From contig JAGFXX010000001.1 in the NCBI GenBank assembly GCA_017599285.1, positions 2,232,001-2,296,000 on the forward strand: a DNA stretch of 64,000 nucleotides, in the 5' to 3' direction. Positions within the stretch are counted from its first letter, which is position 1. Each line of letters opens with the position of its first letter. The notes below the pieces were generated by a model that worked only from the letters and a program-made list of their open reading frames with translations, was not told the DNA's origin and ran no database searches. Both the position numbers and the translations under genes were made by a program. Origin of the DNA: Cereibacter azotoformans (GTDB taxonomy: Bacteria > Pseudomonadota > Alphaproteobacteria > Rhodobacterales > Rhodobacteraceae). Below, piece by piece: positions 27,210 through 36,994 of this stretch.

Positions 27210-27815
27210 TCAGACCCATGGCCTCAAGGTTGCGGCCGTCTTCTCGAAGCCGTCGATGGCCGCCACTTTTTCCAGCGTCAGACCGATGTCGTCGAGGCCG
27301 TTCATCAGGCAGTGACGGCGGAACGAATCAACCTGGAACGGGAAGGACTGCCCGTCCGAGGTGGTGACGGTCTGCGCCTCGAGATCCACGGTCATGCGGG
27401 CGTTGGCGCCCTTGCGGGCGTCCTCCATCAGCACGGCGACCACTTCGGGCGGCATCACGATGGGCAGGATGCCGTTCTTGAAGCAGTTGTTGTAGAAGAT
27501 GTCGGCGAAGCTGGTCGCGATCACGCAGCGGATGCCGAAATCCAGAAGCGCCCAGGGCGCGTGTTCGCGCGAGGAACCGCAGCCGAAGTTGTCGCCCGCC
27601 ACGATGATCTGGGCCTGCCGATAGGCCGGCTGGTTCAGCACGAAGTCGGCGATCTCGGTGCCGTCCTGGTTGTAGCGCATCTCGTCGAACAGGTTCTTGC
27701 CGAGACCCGAGCGCTGGATCGTCTTCAGGAACTGTTTCGGGATGATCATGTCGGTGTCGATGTTCACGAGCGGCATGGGCGCCGCGACGCCGGTGAGCTT
27801 GGTAAATTTGTCCAT
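27210..27815 (-). CDS. leuD: 3-isopropylmalate dehydratase small subunit
   Basis: The 201-residue protein has the swivel-domain blocks [33 protein letters not shown] and [21 protein letters not shown]. With LeuC it isomerises 2-isopropylmalate to 3-isopropylmalate. It lies 63 bases after leuC with a hairpin in between, and is followed by an intrinsic terminator. Confidence 0.98.
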   Translation of the reverse strand: MDKFTKLTGVAAPMPLVNIDTDMIIPKQFLKTIQRSGLGKNLFDEMRYNQDGTEIADFVLNQPAYRQAQIIVAGDNFGCGSSREHAPWALLDFGIRCVIATSFADIFYNNCFKNGILPIVMPPEVVAVLMEDARKGANARMTVDLEAQTVTTSDGQSFPFQVDSFRRHCLMNGLDDIGLTLEKVAAIDGFEKTAATLRPWV

Positions 27816-27847
27816 TTCGATTTCCCTGGGTGGTCCGCCGCAGCGGC

Positions 27848-27872
27848 GCCGGAGGCGGGCTTCGCCTCCGGC
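27848..27872 (-). terminator. Hairpin in the leuC-leuD spacer
   Basis: GCCGGAGGCG at 27848-27857 pairs with CGCCTCCGGC at 27863-27872 over a 5-base loop, between the leuC stop and the leuD start. No U-tract is present. It may adjust leuD expression or stabilise leuC mRNA. Confidence 0.4.
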
Positions 27873-27878
27873 CGGGGA

Positions 27879-29297
<1,419 letters not shown>

Positions 29298-29540
29298 GGC
29301 TCTCTCGCGATGGCTGTGGATTTAGGGGGGAAGGCAGGCGAAAGCCGCACGCCGACTCAAAGTCGGGCGAGGATCGAGAGGCTGGCGCCGTAGAACCGCC
29401 AAGGCAGCCGGGCGCGATCGTCCATGTCGAAGATGCGTTCCATGCCGGGGCTTTTACGTTGTTATGCGCGCGCAGGCAACAACTGCGTGAACCGGAAGCA
29501 CCTTCGCGGAGTTGTTCCCGATCCGCAAAGGAGTCGCGAG

Positions 29541-30080
29541 ATGAATGGTGTCATCGACTACAAGGGATACGAGCAGCCCCACTACCAGGTCGAATCCGTC
29601 GATGCCGGCGCCGAGATCCGGCAATATGGCTCGCATCTCGTGGCCGAGGTCGCCATGAGAGGCGATCGCTCCACCGCCATCACCCGCGGCTTCCGCGTGC
29701 TCGCCCGCTACATCTTCGGCGGCAATGCCCAGAGCCGGAAGATCGAAATGACCGTTCCGGTAAGCCAGTTGCCGGAAGGGTCCGACGGGTGGGTCGTCCG
29801 CTTCATGATGCCCGCCGGGATGAGCGCGGGCACCCTGCCCGTGCCCAACGACAGCCGCATCCGCTTTGTCACCGTGCCGCCATCGCGGCAGGCGGTGCGC
29901 CGCTTCTCGGGCTGGCCCACGTCGAACCTGCTCCAGCGCCAGTCGGGCGAGCTTGCGCAATGGATCGACGCGCGCGGGCTGACGATACGCGAAGGGCCCT
30001 TCTACTACTTCTACGATTCGCCCATGACCCTGCCCTGGCAGCGGCGCAACGAGGTTGCCTTCCGCCTCGGCGAGGGCTAA
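29541..30080 (+). CDS. SOUL family haem-binding protein
   Basis: The 179-residue protein has the SOUL/HBP pattern: YKGYEQPHYQVESVDAGAEIRQYGSHLVAEV, FRVLARYIFGGNAQSRKIEMTVPV, WVVRFMMPAGM and GPFYYFYDSPMTLPWQRRNEVAF near the C-terminus. No signal peptide is visible. AAAGGAG at 29527-29533 supports the ATG at 29541. Members bind haem or porphyrin in some organisms, but here the ligand is unproven. It stands alone upstream of rsfS and divergent from leuC. Confidence 0.92.
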   Translation: MNGVIDYKGYEQPHYQVESVDAGAEIRQYGSHLVAEVAMRGDRSTAITRGFRVLARYIFGGNAQSRKIEMTVPVSQLPEGSDGWVVRFMMPAGMSAGTLPVPNDSRIRFVTVPPSRQAVRRFSGWPTSNLLQRQSGELAQWIDARGLTIREGPFYYFYDSPMTLPWQRRNEVAFRLGEG

Positions 30081-30118
30081 CCGCAGCCTGCCGCCCGCAT
30101 TGAGATTCCGGCGCGGCA

Positions 30119-30613
30119 ATGTTACCTTTGACGGATAGCCCGGCGCCGGGGCCTGTCGGCGCGCCACACGGGAGGACGACCCTGTCACATTCTGACCCCG
30201 CGACCGGACTTCCGGTCGGGCAGCGGCCGGCTCGCACGAGCACCGCGAACGAACCCGCCAACGAGCCTTCGAGCGAGGAGCTGCTGCAGGCTGTGCTCGC
30301 CTCGGTGGAAGATGACAAGGCCGAGGACATCGTCCAGATCGATCTCCGCGGACGCTCGGACATGGCCGATTACATGGTCATCTGCTCGGGCCGCTCGTCG
30401 CGTCAGGTCGCCGCGATCTCGGAAAAGCTGATGGACCGGGTGAAACAGCAGTTCGGCCGGCTCTCGAAGGTCGAAGGCAAGGAAACCGGCGACTGGGTGC
30501 TGATCGACACGGGCGACGTGATCGTCCATGTCTTCCGACCCGAGGTGCGCGAGTTCTACCAGCTCGAGAAGATGTGGATGCCGGGCGGCGCCCAGGGCCT
30601 GTCGCGCGGCTGA
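30119..30613 (+). CDS. rsfS: Ribosomal silencing factor RsfS
   Basis: The core (LLQAVLASVEDDKAEDIVQIDLRG, MADYMVICSGRSSRQVAAISEKL, GDWVLIDTGDVIVHVFRPEVREFYQLEKMW) is RsfS. It binds uL14 and blocks subunit joining in starvation. The first ATG (30119) lacks a Shine-Dalgarno and would give 164 residues. A CTG at 30182 has GGAGG six bases upstream and would give 143 residues beginning SHSDPATG, so the true start may be the CTG. It overlaps rlmH as TGATG. Confidence 0.93.
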   Translation: MLPLTDSPAPGPVGAPHGRTTLSHSDPATGLPVGQRPARTSTANEPANEPSSEELLQAVLASVEDDKAEDIVQIDLRGRSDMADYMVICSGRSSRQVAAISEKLMDRVKQQFGRLSKVEGKETGDWVLIDTGDVIVHVFRPEVREFYQLEKMWMPGGAQGLSRG

Positions 30614-31080
30614 TGAAGCTGCAGCTCTGTGCCGTGGGACGGCTGCGCAGCGGCCCCGAGCGGGATCTGGTCGAGGATTATCTCGGCCGGTTCGAGCGGA
30701 CGGGCCGCCCGCTGGGCCTGCCCCCGGTGCAGCTTCTCGAGGTCGAGGACCGCAAGGGCGGCGGCATGGAGGCCGAGGCCGACCTTCTCGCGCGGGCCAT
30801 GGCGCCGGGTGCGGTTCTCGCCATCCTGGACGAGCGCGGGCGCACCCTCTCCTCGCCCGAGTTTGCCGAGCAGCTCGCGCGCTGGCGCGACGCCGGGCGG
30901 GACGTGGCGCTGGCGATCGGCGGGGCGGACGGCCTCGCCCCGCGCCTGCGCGACCGGGCCGATCTCGCGCTTTCCTTCGGACGGATGGTCTGGCCGCACA
31001 TGCTGGTGCGGGTGATGCTCGCAGAACAGCTTTACCGGGCCGCCACCATTCTCGCCGGCTCGCCCTACCATCGGGTCTAG
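30613..31080 (+). CDS. rlmH: 23S rRNA pseudouridine-1915 N3-methyltransferase RlmH
   Basis: The 155-residue SPOUT protein has LVEDYLGRFERTGRPLGLPPVQLLEVED, LLARAMAPGAVLAILDERGRTLSSPEFAEQL, VALAIGGADGLAPRLRDRADLALSFGRMVWPHMLVRVMLAEQLYRAATILAGSPYHR, the full set of RlmH motifs including the knot. It methylates pseudouridine 1915 of helix 69 after subunit joining. It is coupled to rsfS (TGATG), a conserved bacterial pairing. Confidence 0.97.
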   Translation: MKLQLCAVGRLRSGPERDLVEDYLGRFERTGRPLGLPPVQLLEVEDRKGGGMEAEADLLARAMAPGAVLAILDERGRTLSSPEFAEQLARWRDAGRDVALAIGGADGLAPRLRDRADLALSFGRMVWPHMLVRVMLAEQLYRAATILAGSPYHRV

Positions 31081-31131
31081 CGCCCAAGCCACCCGCTTGT
31101 GCACCGCCGCCGCTTGGGCTAGGCCCGCACC

Positions 31132-31587
31132 ATGTCAGATCTCTTTGCCTATACCGATGGTGCCTGCAGTGGAAATCCCGGCCCCGGAGGCTGGGGCGTG
31201 CTGATGCTCGCCCGCGACGGCGAGGCGGTGGTCAAGGAGCGCACGCTTCAGGGGGGCGAGGCGCTCACCACCAACAACCGGATGGAGCTGATGGCGGCGA
31301 TCTCGGCGCTCGAGGCGCTGACGCGGCCGACCGAGATCACCATCGTGACCGACAGCGCCTATGTGAAGAACGGCGTCACCACCTGGATCCACGGCTGGAA
31401 GCGGAACGGCTGGAAGACGGCCGACAGGAAGCCCGTGAAGAACGCCGAACTGTGGGAGAGGCTGGACGCCGCGCAGCAGCGGCACAAGGTCGTCTGGCGC
31501 TGGATCAAGGGCCACGCCGGCCACGCGGAGAACGAACGCGCGGACGCGCTGGCTCGCGCGGGCATGGCCCCCTTCAAGACGCGCTAG
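31132..31587 (+). CDS. rnhA: Ribonuclease HI
   Basis: The 151-residue protein has all four acidic active-site positions: [17 protein letters not shown] (D), [12 protein letters not shown] (E), [19 protein letters not shown] (D) and [14 protein letters not shown] (D). It cleaves RNA in RNA-DNA hybrids. The ATG at 31132 is preceded by a weak purine-rich site. It is flanked by rlmH and a TetR-like gene on the same strand. Confidence 0.97.
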   Translation: MSDLFAYTDGACSGNPGPGGWGVLMLARDGEAVVKERTLQGGEALTTNNRMELMAAISALEALTRPTEITIVTDSAYVKNGVTTWIHGWKRNGWKTADRKPVKNAELWERLDAAQQRHKVVWRWIKGHAGHAENERADALARAGMAPFKTR

Positions 31588-31619
31588 TTTTCGAGCCTTC
31601 GTTCGGTTACAGTCGGGCG

Positions 31620-32111
31620 ATGGCCCGACCCCGCTCCCTGCCCGACGCCGAGGTTCATGACACGATCTGCCGGATGCTCTCGGGCAACGGCGACCGGGCG
31701 GTGTCCTTCGGCACCGTCTCGCGGGCCACCGGCCTCGCGGCCGCGACGCTCGCGGGGCGCTACGGCACGCGCGACGGGATGGTGCAGGCGGCGCTTGGCC
31801 ACTTCTGGGACCGGCTCGAGGCGGCGGCCGAGGACAGCGCCGCAGAGACCAAGGCGCCCGCCTTCCTGAAGGCTCTGGGAGAGGCGGCCGATCCGCATCT
31901 CGTGGCCCTTTCGCTCACGCTGCCCGAGTTGCGCCCGCGCGCCGAGGCCTGGCGCCAGACGGTCGAGGCGGCGCTTGCCCTGCGTCTCGGCCGGGCGGAA
32001 CCGGCGGCGATGATGTTCGCGCTCTGGCAGGGCCAGCGGCTCTGGCAGGAGGCGGGCGGGCGCAGCTTCAGGCTGAAGGACGCCGCCAGACGGCTCACCC
32101 CCTCGGGCTGA
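31620..32111 (+). CDS. TetR-like transcriptional regulator
   Basis: The 163-residue protein has a TetR-type N-terminal helix-turn-helix: CRMLSGNGDRAVSFGTVSRATGLAAATLAGRYGTRDGMVQAALGHFWDRL. The C-terminal domain is short and Ala/Leu-rich (about residues 70-163) and has no assignable ligand. It is shorter than usual TetR proteins (about 190-210). The gene begins 32 bases after rnhA and is convergent with the GlsB-type gene. Confidence 0.75.
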   Translation: MARPRSLPDAEVHDTICRMLSGNGDRAVSFGTVSRATGLAAATLAGRYGTRDGMVQAALGHFWDRLEAAAEDSAAETKAPAFLKALGEAADPHLVALSLTLPELRPRAEAWRQTVEAALALRLGRAEPAAMMFALWQGQRLWQEAGGRSFRLKDAARRLTPSG

Positions 32112-32122
32112 GGCCTGCGGGC

Positions 32123-32359
32123 TCAGGACATGTAGCGCCGCCAGAGCCAGATCAGCAGCATCGCCCCCGCCACCGCGCCCACGAAGGTGCCGATGGCGCC
32201 GGTCAGGGCCATGAGCAGGCGCAACAGCAGCCAGCCCACCACCGCCCCGCCCATGCCGATGGCGACGGTCGTCGGCACATCGGTCTCGACGCGCATGATG
32301 CGCGTGGCGAGGAAGCCCGCCGCCGCGCCAATGATCAGAAGCATGAGGAACAGGGCCAT
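32123..32359 (-). CDS. GlsB/YeaQ/YmgE-family small membrane protein
   Basis: The 78-residue protein has three hydrophobic segments and the family glycine pattern IGAAAGFLATRIM, GMGGAVVGWLLL and GAIGTFVGAVAGAMLLIWLW. Members are stress-induced inner-membrane proteins of unknown mechanism, formerly called transglycosylase-associated. The gene is on the minus strand, between fmt and the TetR-like gene. Confidence 0.85.
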   Translation of the reverse strand: MALFLMLLIIGAAAGFLATRIMRVETDVPTTVAIGMGGAVVGWLLLRLLMALTGAIGTFVGAVAGAMLLIWLWRRYMS

Positions 32360-32416
32360 CGGCCACCTCCGGGAACGGGTTGAACCGCGCCGCCCGGCCC
32401 CCGCGGGAACGGAGGC

Positions 32417-33325
32417 TCAGGACGCCGTGGCGAGGCTGCCCCTAGGCAGCGCAAAGCCGCGCAGGAATTCGTCGCGCTCCATCGGGCGCTTGCCCTCGCG
32501 CTGCGCGAGCGTGATCTCGACCGCGCCCGAGCCGCAGGCGATCACGAGCCCCTCGAGCAGCTCGCCCGGAGCGCCCTGCCCCTCGGCCAGCCGGCAGCGC
32601 AAGAGCTTGACCCGCTCGCCGCCCAGCATCGTCCAGGCGCCGGGGAATGGCGAGAGGCCACGGATCTGCCGATCGATCTCCGCTGCCGGGCGACTCCAGT
32701 CGATGCCCGCCTCGGCCTTGGCGATCTTCTCGGCATAGGTGACGCCCTCTTCGGGCTGCGGCTGCGGCACGAGATCGTCGAGCGCCTCGATCGCGCCGAG
32801 GATCAGCCGCGCCCCCATGCCGGACAGCCGGTCATGCAGATCCTGCACCGTGTCTTCGGCGCCGATGTGGGTCTTTTCGCACATCAGCACCGGCCCGGTG
32901 TCGAGCCCGGCCTCCATCTGCATGATGCAGATGCCGGTCTCATTGTCCCCCGCAAGGATCGCGCGGTGGATCGGCGCCGCCCCCCGCCAGCGCGGCAGCA
33001 GCGAGGCATGGATGTTCAGGCAGCCGCGGTCCGGCGCATCGAGGATCGGTTGCGGCAGGATCAGCCCGTAGGCCACGACCACCGCCACCTCGGCCCCGAG
33101 CGCCGCGAACTCGGCCTGCACCTCGGGCGTGCGCAGCGATTTCGGGTGACGGACCGGCAGGCCCAGCTCTTCGGCACGGGCCTGCACCGGCGTCGGCCGG
33201 TCCTTCTTCCCCCGCCCCGCGGGCCGGGGCGGCTGGCAATAGACGCAGACGACCTCGTGATGGGCGTGCAGCGCCTCGAGCACGGGAACCGAGAAGTCGG
33301 GCGAGCCCATGAAGACCACGCGCAT
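32417..33325 (-). CDS. fmt: Methionyl-tRNA formyltransferase
   Basis: The 302-residue protein has [20 protein letters not shown], the folate/catalytic block [29 protein letters not shown] with the catalytic His and Asn region, and the C-terminal OB-type domain. It formylates initiator Met-tRNA. It lies four bases downstream of the third deformylase paralogue and continues the def-def-def-fmt operon. Confidence 0.97.
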   Translation of the reverse strand: MRVVFMGSPDFSVPVLEALHAHHEVVCVYCQPPRPAGRGKKDRPTPVQARAEELGLPVRHPKSLRTPEVQAEFAALGAEVAVVVAYGLILPQPILDAPDRGCLNIHASLLPRWRGAAPIHRAILAGDNETGICIMQMEAGLDTGPVLMCEKTHIGAEDTVQDLHDRLSGMGARLILGAIEALDDLVPQPQPEEGVTYAEKIAKAEAGIDWSRPAAEIDRQIRGLSPFPGAWTMLGGERVKLLRCRLAEGQGAPGELLEGLVIACGSGAVEITLAQREGKRPMERDEFLRGFALPRGSLATAS

Positions 33326-33328
33326 GGC

Positions 33329-33832
33329 TCAGCCCACCCGGCGCAGGTATTTCTCGGACTTCGCGATCACCATCTTCCGCTTCAGGGCCGAAAGATGGTC
33401 GATGTAGAGCTTGCCGTTCAGGTGGTCGATCTGGTGCTGAACCGAGGTCGCCCAGATGTCCACGAAGTCGCGTTCTTCCATCTCGCCGGCCGGGTTCAGG
33501 AAGCGCACGGTCACGGCGCGCGGGCGCGAGATCACGGCCGTGGCGCCGGGCAGGTTCGGGCTGCCCTCCTCATGCTCGCGAAACTGGCCCGAGGCATGGA
33601 GGATCTCGGGGTTGGCGAGCCGGATCGCCTTGCCGCGGCTGTCCGAGCAATCGACCACGGCGAGCCTCAGCATCACCCCGATCTGCGGCCCGGCAAGACC
33701 GTAGCCCGGCATCGCGTCCATCGTCTCGACCATGTCGTCCCAGATCGCGCGGATCTCGTCGGTGACGGCGCCAACCGGCGCGGCGGCCGTCTTCAGCCGC
33801 TTGTCGGGATACATCACGAAGGGGCGGATCAT
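33329..33832 (-). CDS. Peptide deformylase-like protein lacking key active-site residues
   Basis: The 167-residue protein aligns along its length with peptide deformylase but two of three motifs are altered. Motif I is GYGLAGPQ (43-50). Motif II reads E89-G-S-P-N93 in place of EGCLS, so the metal-binding cysteine is lost. Motif III reads H133-Q-I-D-H137 in place of HEIDH, so the catalytic glutamate is glutamine. It is therefore unlikely to be an active deformylase. The ATG at 33832 overlaps the second paralogue's stop (ATGA). It could be a regulator, an N-terminal-peptide binder or a decaying copy. Confidence 0.93.
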   Translation of the reverse strand: MIRPFVMYPDKRLKTAAAPVGAVTDEIRAIWDDMVETMDAMPGYGLAGPQIGVMLRLAVVDCSDSRGKAIRLANPEILHASGQFREHEEGSPNLPGATAVISRPRAVTVRFLNPAGEMEERDFVDIWATSVQHQIDHLNGKLYIDHLSALKRKMVIAKSEKYLRRVG

Positions 33833-34320
33833 GGCTGCATCTCCCGCAGGGCCGCGTCGCGCGCCGCGGGCGCTGCGCGGTCGAGGATCACGATCCCGTC
33901 CAGATGGTCGATCTCGTGCTGGGCGCAGATGGCGGCAAAGCCCGAGAGCAGCGCCTCCTGCTCGGCGCCGAAAAGGCTCGTCCAGCGCAGGCGGATCTCG
34001 GGCGCGCGGGCGACGGTCAGGCGGGGGCCGGCGATCGAGAGGCAACCTTCCGGCCCCTCCACGCGCTCCCCGGACATCCAGAGGATCTCGGGATTGACGA
34101 AGACCTGCGGCTCGGCCGGCCCGTCCTTCCAGACCGCATCCATCACGAAGAGCCGCACCATCTCGCCCACCTGCGGCGCCGCAAGCCCGCGGCCCTGCGC
34201 GTGATACATGGTGGCCAGCATGTCCGACGCCAGCTCTTCCAGCGCCGGCCCCGGCACGGCGGGGGCGCAGGGCTGCGACAGGCGCGGGTCTGGCCAGCGC
34301 AGGATCGGACGGACCGCCAT
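33829..34320 (-). CDS. Peptide deformylase (second paralogue)
   Basis: The 163-residue protein keeps all catalytic motifs: GRGLAAPQ (43-50), E91-G-C93-L-S95 and H135-E136-I-D-H139, so it should bind Fe2+ or Zn2+ and be active. It differs from the first copy by a shorter C-terminus and a GRG in motif I, which places it nearer the def2-type of bacterial paralogues. Its start shares one base with the stop of the first def (TGATG). It probably removes N-formyl groups from nascent chains. Confidence 0.93.
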   Translation of the reverse strand: MAVRPILRWPDPRLSQPCAPAVPGPALEELASDMLATMYHAQGRGLAAPQVGEMVRLFVMDAVWKDGPAEPQVFVNPEILWMSGERVEGPEGCLSIAGPRLTVARAPEIRLRWTSLFGAEQEALLSGFAAICAQHEIDHLDGIVILDRAAPAARDAALREMQP

Positions 34321-34853
34321 CAGGCCTTCTGCACCAGACCCGAGGCCTGGGCCCGCTTGAACTTCTCCATCTTGCGCGTGATCATCTGCCGCTTGAGGGG
34401 GCGCAGGTAGTCGATGAAGAGCTTGCCGTCGAGATGGTCGATCTCGTGCTGCACGCAGGTGGCCCAGAGGCCCGAGAACTGCTCCTCCTCCTCGCGGCCG
34501 TCGATGCCGGTCCAGCGGACCTTGACCTCGGCCGGGCGCTCCACCTCGGCGAAGACGTTGGGCAGCGAGAGGCAGCCCTCCTCGTAGGTCGAGAGATCCT
34601 CCGACGCCCAGACGACCTGCGGATTGATCAACGCGATCGGGCGCCGCGGCGCTTCGGGCTGCTTGTTGCAGTCCATCACCACGAGCCGCCGCATCACGCC
34701 CACCTGAGGCGCCGCAAGCCCGATGCCCGGCGCGTCATACATCGTGGCCAGCATGTCATCGGCCAGGCGGCGCAGATCGTCCGTGATCTCGGCGACGGGG
34801 TCGCAGATCTTCTTCAGGCGCGGGTCCGGGTGGATCAGGATGGAGCGTATCAT
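34320..34853 (-). CDS. def: Peptide deformylase (canonical copy)
   Basis: The 177-residue protein has canonical motif I GIGLAAPQ (43-50), motif II E92-G-C94-L-S96 and motif III H136-E137-I-D-H140, with both histidines and the cysteine as metal ligands and Glu as base. It removes formyl from initiator Met of nascent polypeptides. It starts MIRSILIHPDPRLKKICDPV and is the first gene of the def-def-def'-fmt set. It is divergent from the PatB-type gene. Confidence 0.97.
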   Translation of the reverse strand: MIRSILIHPDPRLKKICDPVAEITDDLRRLADDMLATMYDAPGIGLAAPQVGVMRRLVVMDCNKQPEAPRRPIALINPQVVWASEDLSTYEEGCLSLPNVFAEVERPAEVKVRWTGIDGREEEEQFSGLWATCVQHEIDHLDGKLFIDYLRPLKRQMITRKMEKFKRAQASGLVQKA

Positions 34854-34996
34854 GGGCGTGATTTACGACCTGCCGAAGCTTCGCGCAATGGGCGGGGCGC
34901 CCGGCGGCTGCGGCACGCTCTCGCAGATCCCGGCAGGCCCGGCCGCCCTTGCGCCTGCCGCCGCGTCGGCTAGGCTCGCCCCAAACAGGAGCGACC

Positions 34997-36169
34997 ATGA
35001 ACTTCGACGAGCGCATCGACCGCCGCGGCTCTCACTCGGTCAAGTGGGACATGATGGAGACCCTCTACGGCGTGCCCGCCTCGACCGGCATCGCCATGTG
35101 GGTGGCCGACATGGAGTTCCGGCCGCCGGCCGCCATCCAGAAGGCCGTCGAAGGCATGGCGGCGCATGGTCTCTACGGCTACTTCGGCGACGACCGCGAC
35201 TATCTGGCCGCGATCCGCTGGTGGATGGAGCACCGCCACGGCTGGGAAGTGGCGCCCGAATGGATCTTCACCGTCCACGGCCTCGTGAACGGCACCGCCC
35301 TCTGCGTCGATGCCTTCACCCAGCCGGGGGATGGGGTGGTGCTGATGACGCCGGTGTATCACGCCTTCTCGCGCGTGATCCGCGCGGCGGGGCGCGACGT
35401 GGTCGAATGCCGGCTGGCGCAGGACAATGGCCGCTATGTCATGGACCTTGACGCCTGGGACGCGCAGATGACGGGGCGCGAGCGGATGCTCATCCTCTGT
35501 TCGCCGCACAATCCCGGCGGCCGGGTCTGGACCGTCGAGGAACTGCGGCAGGTCGCCGATTTCTGCGTGCGGCACGACCTGATCCTCGTGTCGGACGAGA
35601 TCCACCACGATCTCGTCTATCCCGGTCAGCGCCATACGGTGATGCCGCTGGCCGCGCCCGAGGTGCTCGAGCGGCTGGTCATGCTCACGGCCGGGACCAA
35701 GACCTTCAACATCGCCGGCGCCCATTGCGGCAATGTCATCATTCCCGACCCCACGCTCCGCGCCACCATGGCCCGCAGGATCGGGGCGCTCGGGATCTCG
35801 CCGAACTCGTTCGGGCTGTTCATGGTGTCGGCCGGCTATTCGCCGGAAGGCGCGGAATGGGCCGATGCGCTGATGCGCTATCTCGAGGGCAACCGCGCGC
35901 TGTTCGACGAGCGGATCAACCGGATCCCCGGCCTGCGCTCGATGCCGCTCGAGGCGACCTATCTGTCCTGGGTCGATTTCGCCGGAACCGGCATGAGCGC
36001 CGAAGAGATCCACTGTCGCGTGCAGTCCGAGGCGCAGATCGCCGCCAACCACGGCGCAACCTTCGGCGCGGGCGGCGAGAGCTTCTTTCGCTTCAACATC
36101 GCGGCCCCGCGAGCGCAGGTCGAAGAGGCGCTGGAGAGGCTCTCCCGTGCCTTCGCCGACCTGCAATGA
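34997..36169 (+). CDS. MalY/PatB-type PLP-dependent C-S lyase (cystathionine beta-lyase)
   Basis: The 390-residue aminotransferase-fold protein begins MNFDERIDRRGSHSVKWDMME and has MWVADMEFRPP, LILCSPHNPGGRVW, LVSDEIHHDLVYPG, the PLP lysine K235 in AGTKTFNIAGAHCGN and the C-terminal RFNIAAPR. It probably cleaves cystathionine or other S-alkyl cysteines. The fusion with a regulatory MalY role is known only in enterics. AGGAG precedes the ATG. It ends where the convergent gene ends. Confidence 0.92.
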   Translation: MNFDERIDRRGSHSVKWDMMETLYGVPASTGIAMWVADMEFRPPAAIQKAVEGMAAHGLYGYFGDDRDYLAAIRWWMEHRHGWEVAPEWIFTVHGLVNGTALCVDAFTQPGDGVVLMTPVYHAFSRVIRAAGRDVVECRLAQDNGRYVMDLDAWDAQMTGRERMLILCSPHNPGGRVWTVEELRQVADFCVRHDLILVSDEIHHDLVYPGQRHTVMPLAAPEVLERLVMLTAGTKTFNIAGAHCGNVIIPDPTLRATMARRIGALGISPNSFGLFMVSAGYSPEGAEWADALMRYLEGNRALFDERINRIPGLRSMPLEATYLSWVDFAGTGMSAEEIHCRVQSEAQIAANHGATFGAGGESFFRFNIAAPRAQVEEALERLSRAFADLQ

Positions 36170-36520
36170 TCAGGCGCGCGGCAGATATCCGGCGGGCGGC
36201 TCCTGCTCCTGCCAGAAATCCAGCGGCGGCCGATCCGTCGGAGCGGTCGCGCGTTTGAAGTCGCAGATGAGTTCGCCCTTCTCGACCACCGCGCAGACGA
36301 TCAGGCACTGGCACACCAGACGCTCACCGTCATACAGGTTCACAAGGCCACGAAGGGTCCGGATCTGGTCCGCGTCGAGCGCGAACCCGCCATCCCAGAG
36401 CCGCAGCACCGGGATCTCGGTGCCGCCGAAGCGGACCCGGAGCCGCGACTTGCGTTTCATCTCGGCCTTCTGCGCCGCGGCGAGGCCGTCCCTGATCTCT
36501 TGAGGCAGATACTCGAGCAT
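36170..36520 (-). CDS. Uncharacterised basic protein (possible PilZ-like fold)
   Basis: The 116-residue protein starts MLEYLPQEIRDGLAAAQKAEMKRKSRLRVRFGG and continues IPVLRLWDGGFALDADQIRTLRGLVNLYDGERLVCQC. The KRKSRLRV start and beta-rich middle with a D.G.F pattern faintly recall PilZ domains, but the RxxxR and (D/N)xSxxG motifs are not both present. I do not claim a function. AGGGAGTC precedes the ATG at 36520. It lies after the receiver gene on the same strand, with an AT-rich 111-base gap between. Confidence 0.6.
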   Translation of the reverse strand: MLEYLPQEIRDGLAAAQKAEMKRKSRLRVRFGGTEIPVLRLWDGGFALDADQIRTLRGLVNLYDGERLVCQCLIVCAVVEKGELICDFKRATAPTDRPPLDFWQEQEPPAGYLPRA

Positions 36521-36631
36521 GAATGACTCCCTGGTGCTCAAATGTGAGTCTGGGGGCAAATGGTAAAAAATCAAGCTATCCGAAAGAATATTTCACAATA
36601 CGGGGGTCGTATGATAATAATAATGCGCACC
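36521..36631 (-). promoter_or_regulatory. AT-rich promoter-like spacer upstream of the basic protein gene
   Basis: This 111-base spacer is strikingly AT-rich for the window (GGTAAAAAATC, AAGAATATTTCACAA, ATGATAATAATAATG). It probably carries the promoter of the gene ending at 36170. I could not identify unambiguous -35/-10 boxes. Confidence 0.4.
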
Positions 36632-36994
36632 CTAGGCGGCGTGAACGTAATGTTCGACAATGGTTGCCAGATCGTTCACGGGAGTCGAGATGGCAAAATA
36701 GCCACAGGCGTTCTGGCAATGGCTGAAGATCGACCCGTCCGAGAACACGGCCGTGTCCGTCAGGAACACCACCTTCGCCCAGGGCTGCCGGAAGGCCGCG
36801 AAATCCGCCACCGCCAGCGCCGAGCCTTCATCGAGCATCAGGTCCAGCATCACCACCTGGATCCGGTGCGCGCAGAGCACCCGCACCGCGCATTCCTGGC
36901 TGTGGGTCACATGAACCGTGATGCCGCCCTCGCGCAGCCGCTCGGCCCATTGGCTGGCAAGATCCTCGCGGCTTTCCACGATCAGGACATGCAT
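36632..36994 (-). CDS. Degenerate stand-alone response-regulator receiver protein
   Basis: The 120-residue protein is a single receiver fold. The phospho-acceptor position D51 is kept (VVMLDLMLDEGS) and so is a T79-like LTD, but the acidic pocket is E7 (with E10/D11 further on) and the conserved Lys at the beta5 position is replaced by S103 in ISTP. Phosphorylation may be weak or absent. AAGGAAAG precedes the ATG. No output domain is present. A CtrA-type box lies 55 bases upstream, so CtrA control is plausible. Confidence 0.85.
   Translation of the reverse strand: MHVLIVESREDLASQWAERLREGGITVHVTHSQECAVRVLCAHRIQVVMLDLMLDEGSALAVADFAAFRQPWAKVVFLTDTAVFSDGSIFSHCQNACGYFAISTPVNDLATIVEHYVHAA

Noticed and set aside
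29298-29540. Leucine leader peptide or riboswitch upstream of leuC
   Set aside because: I found no Leu-codon run, attenuator pair or known riboswitch core in this interval.
34869-35016. Promoter or leader element between def and the PatB-type gene
   Set aside because: I could not see convincing -35/-10 boxes or structure; left unannotated.
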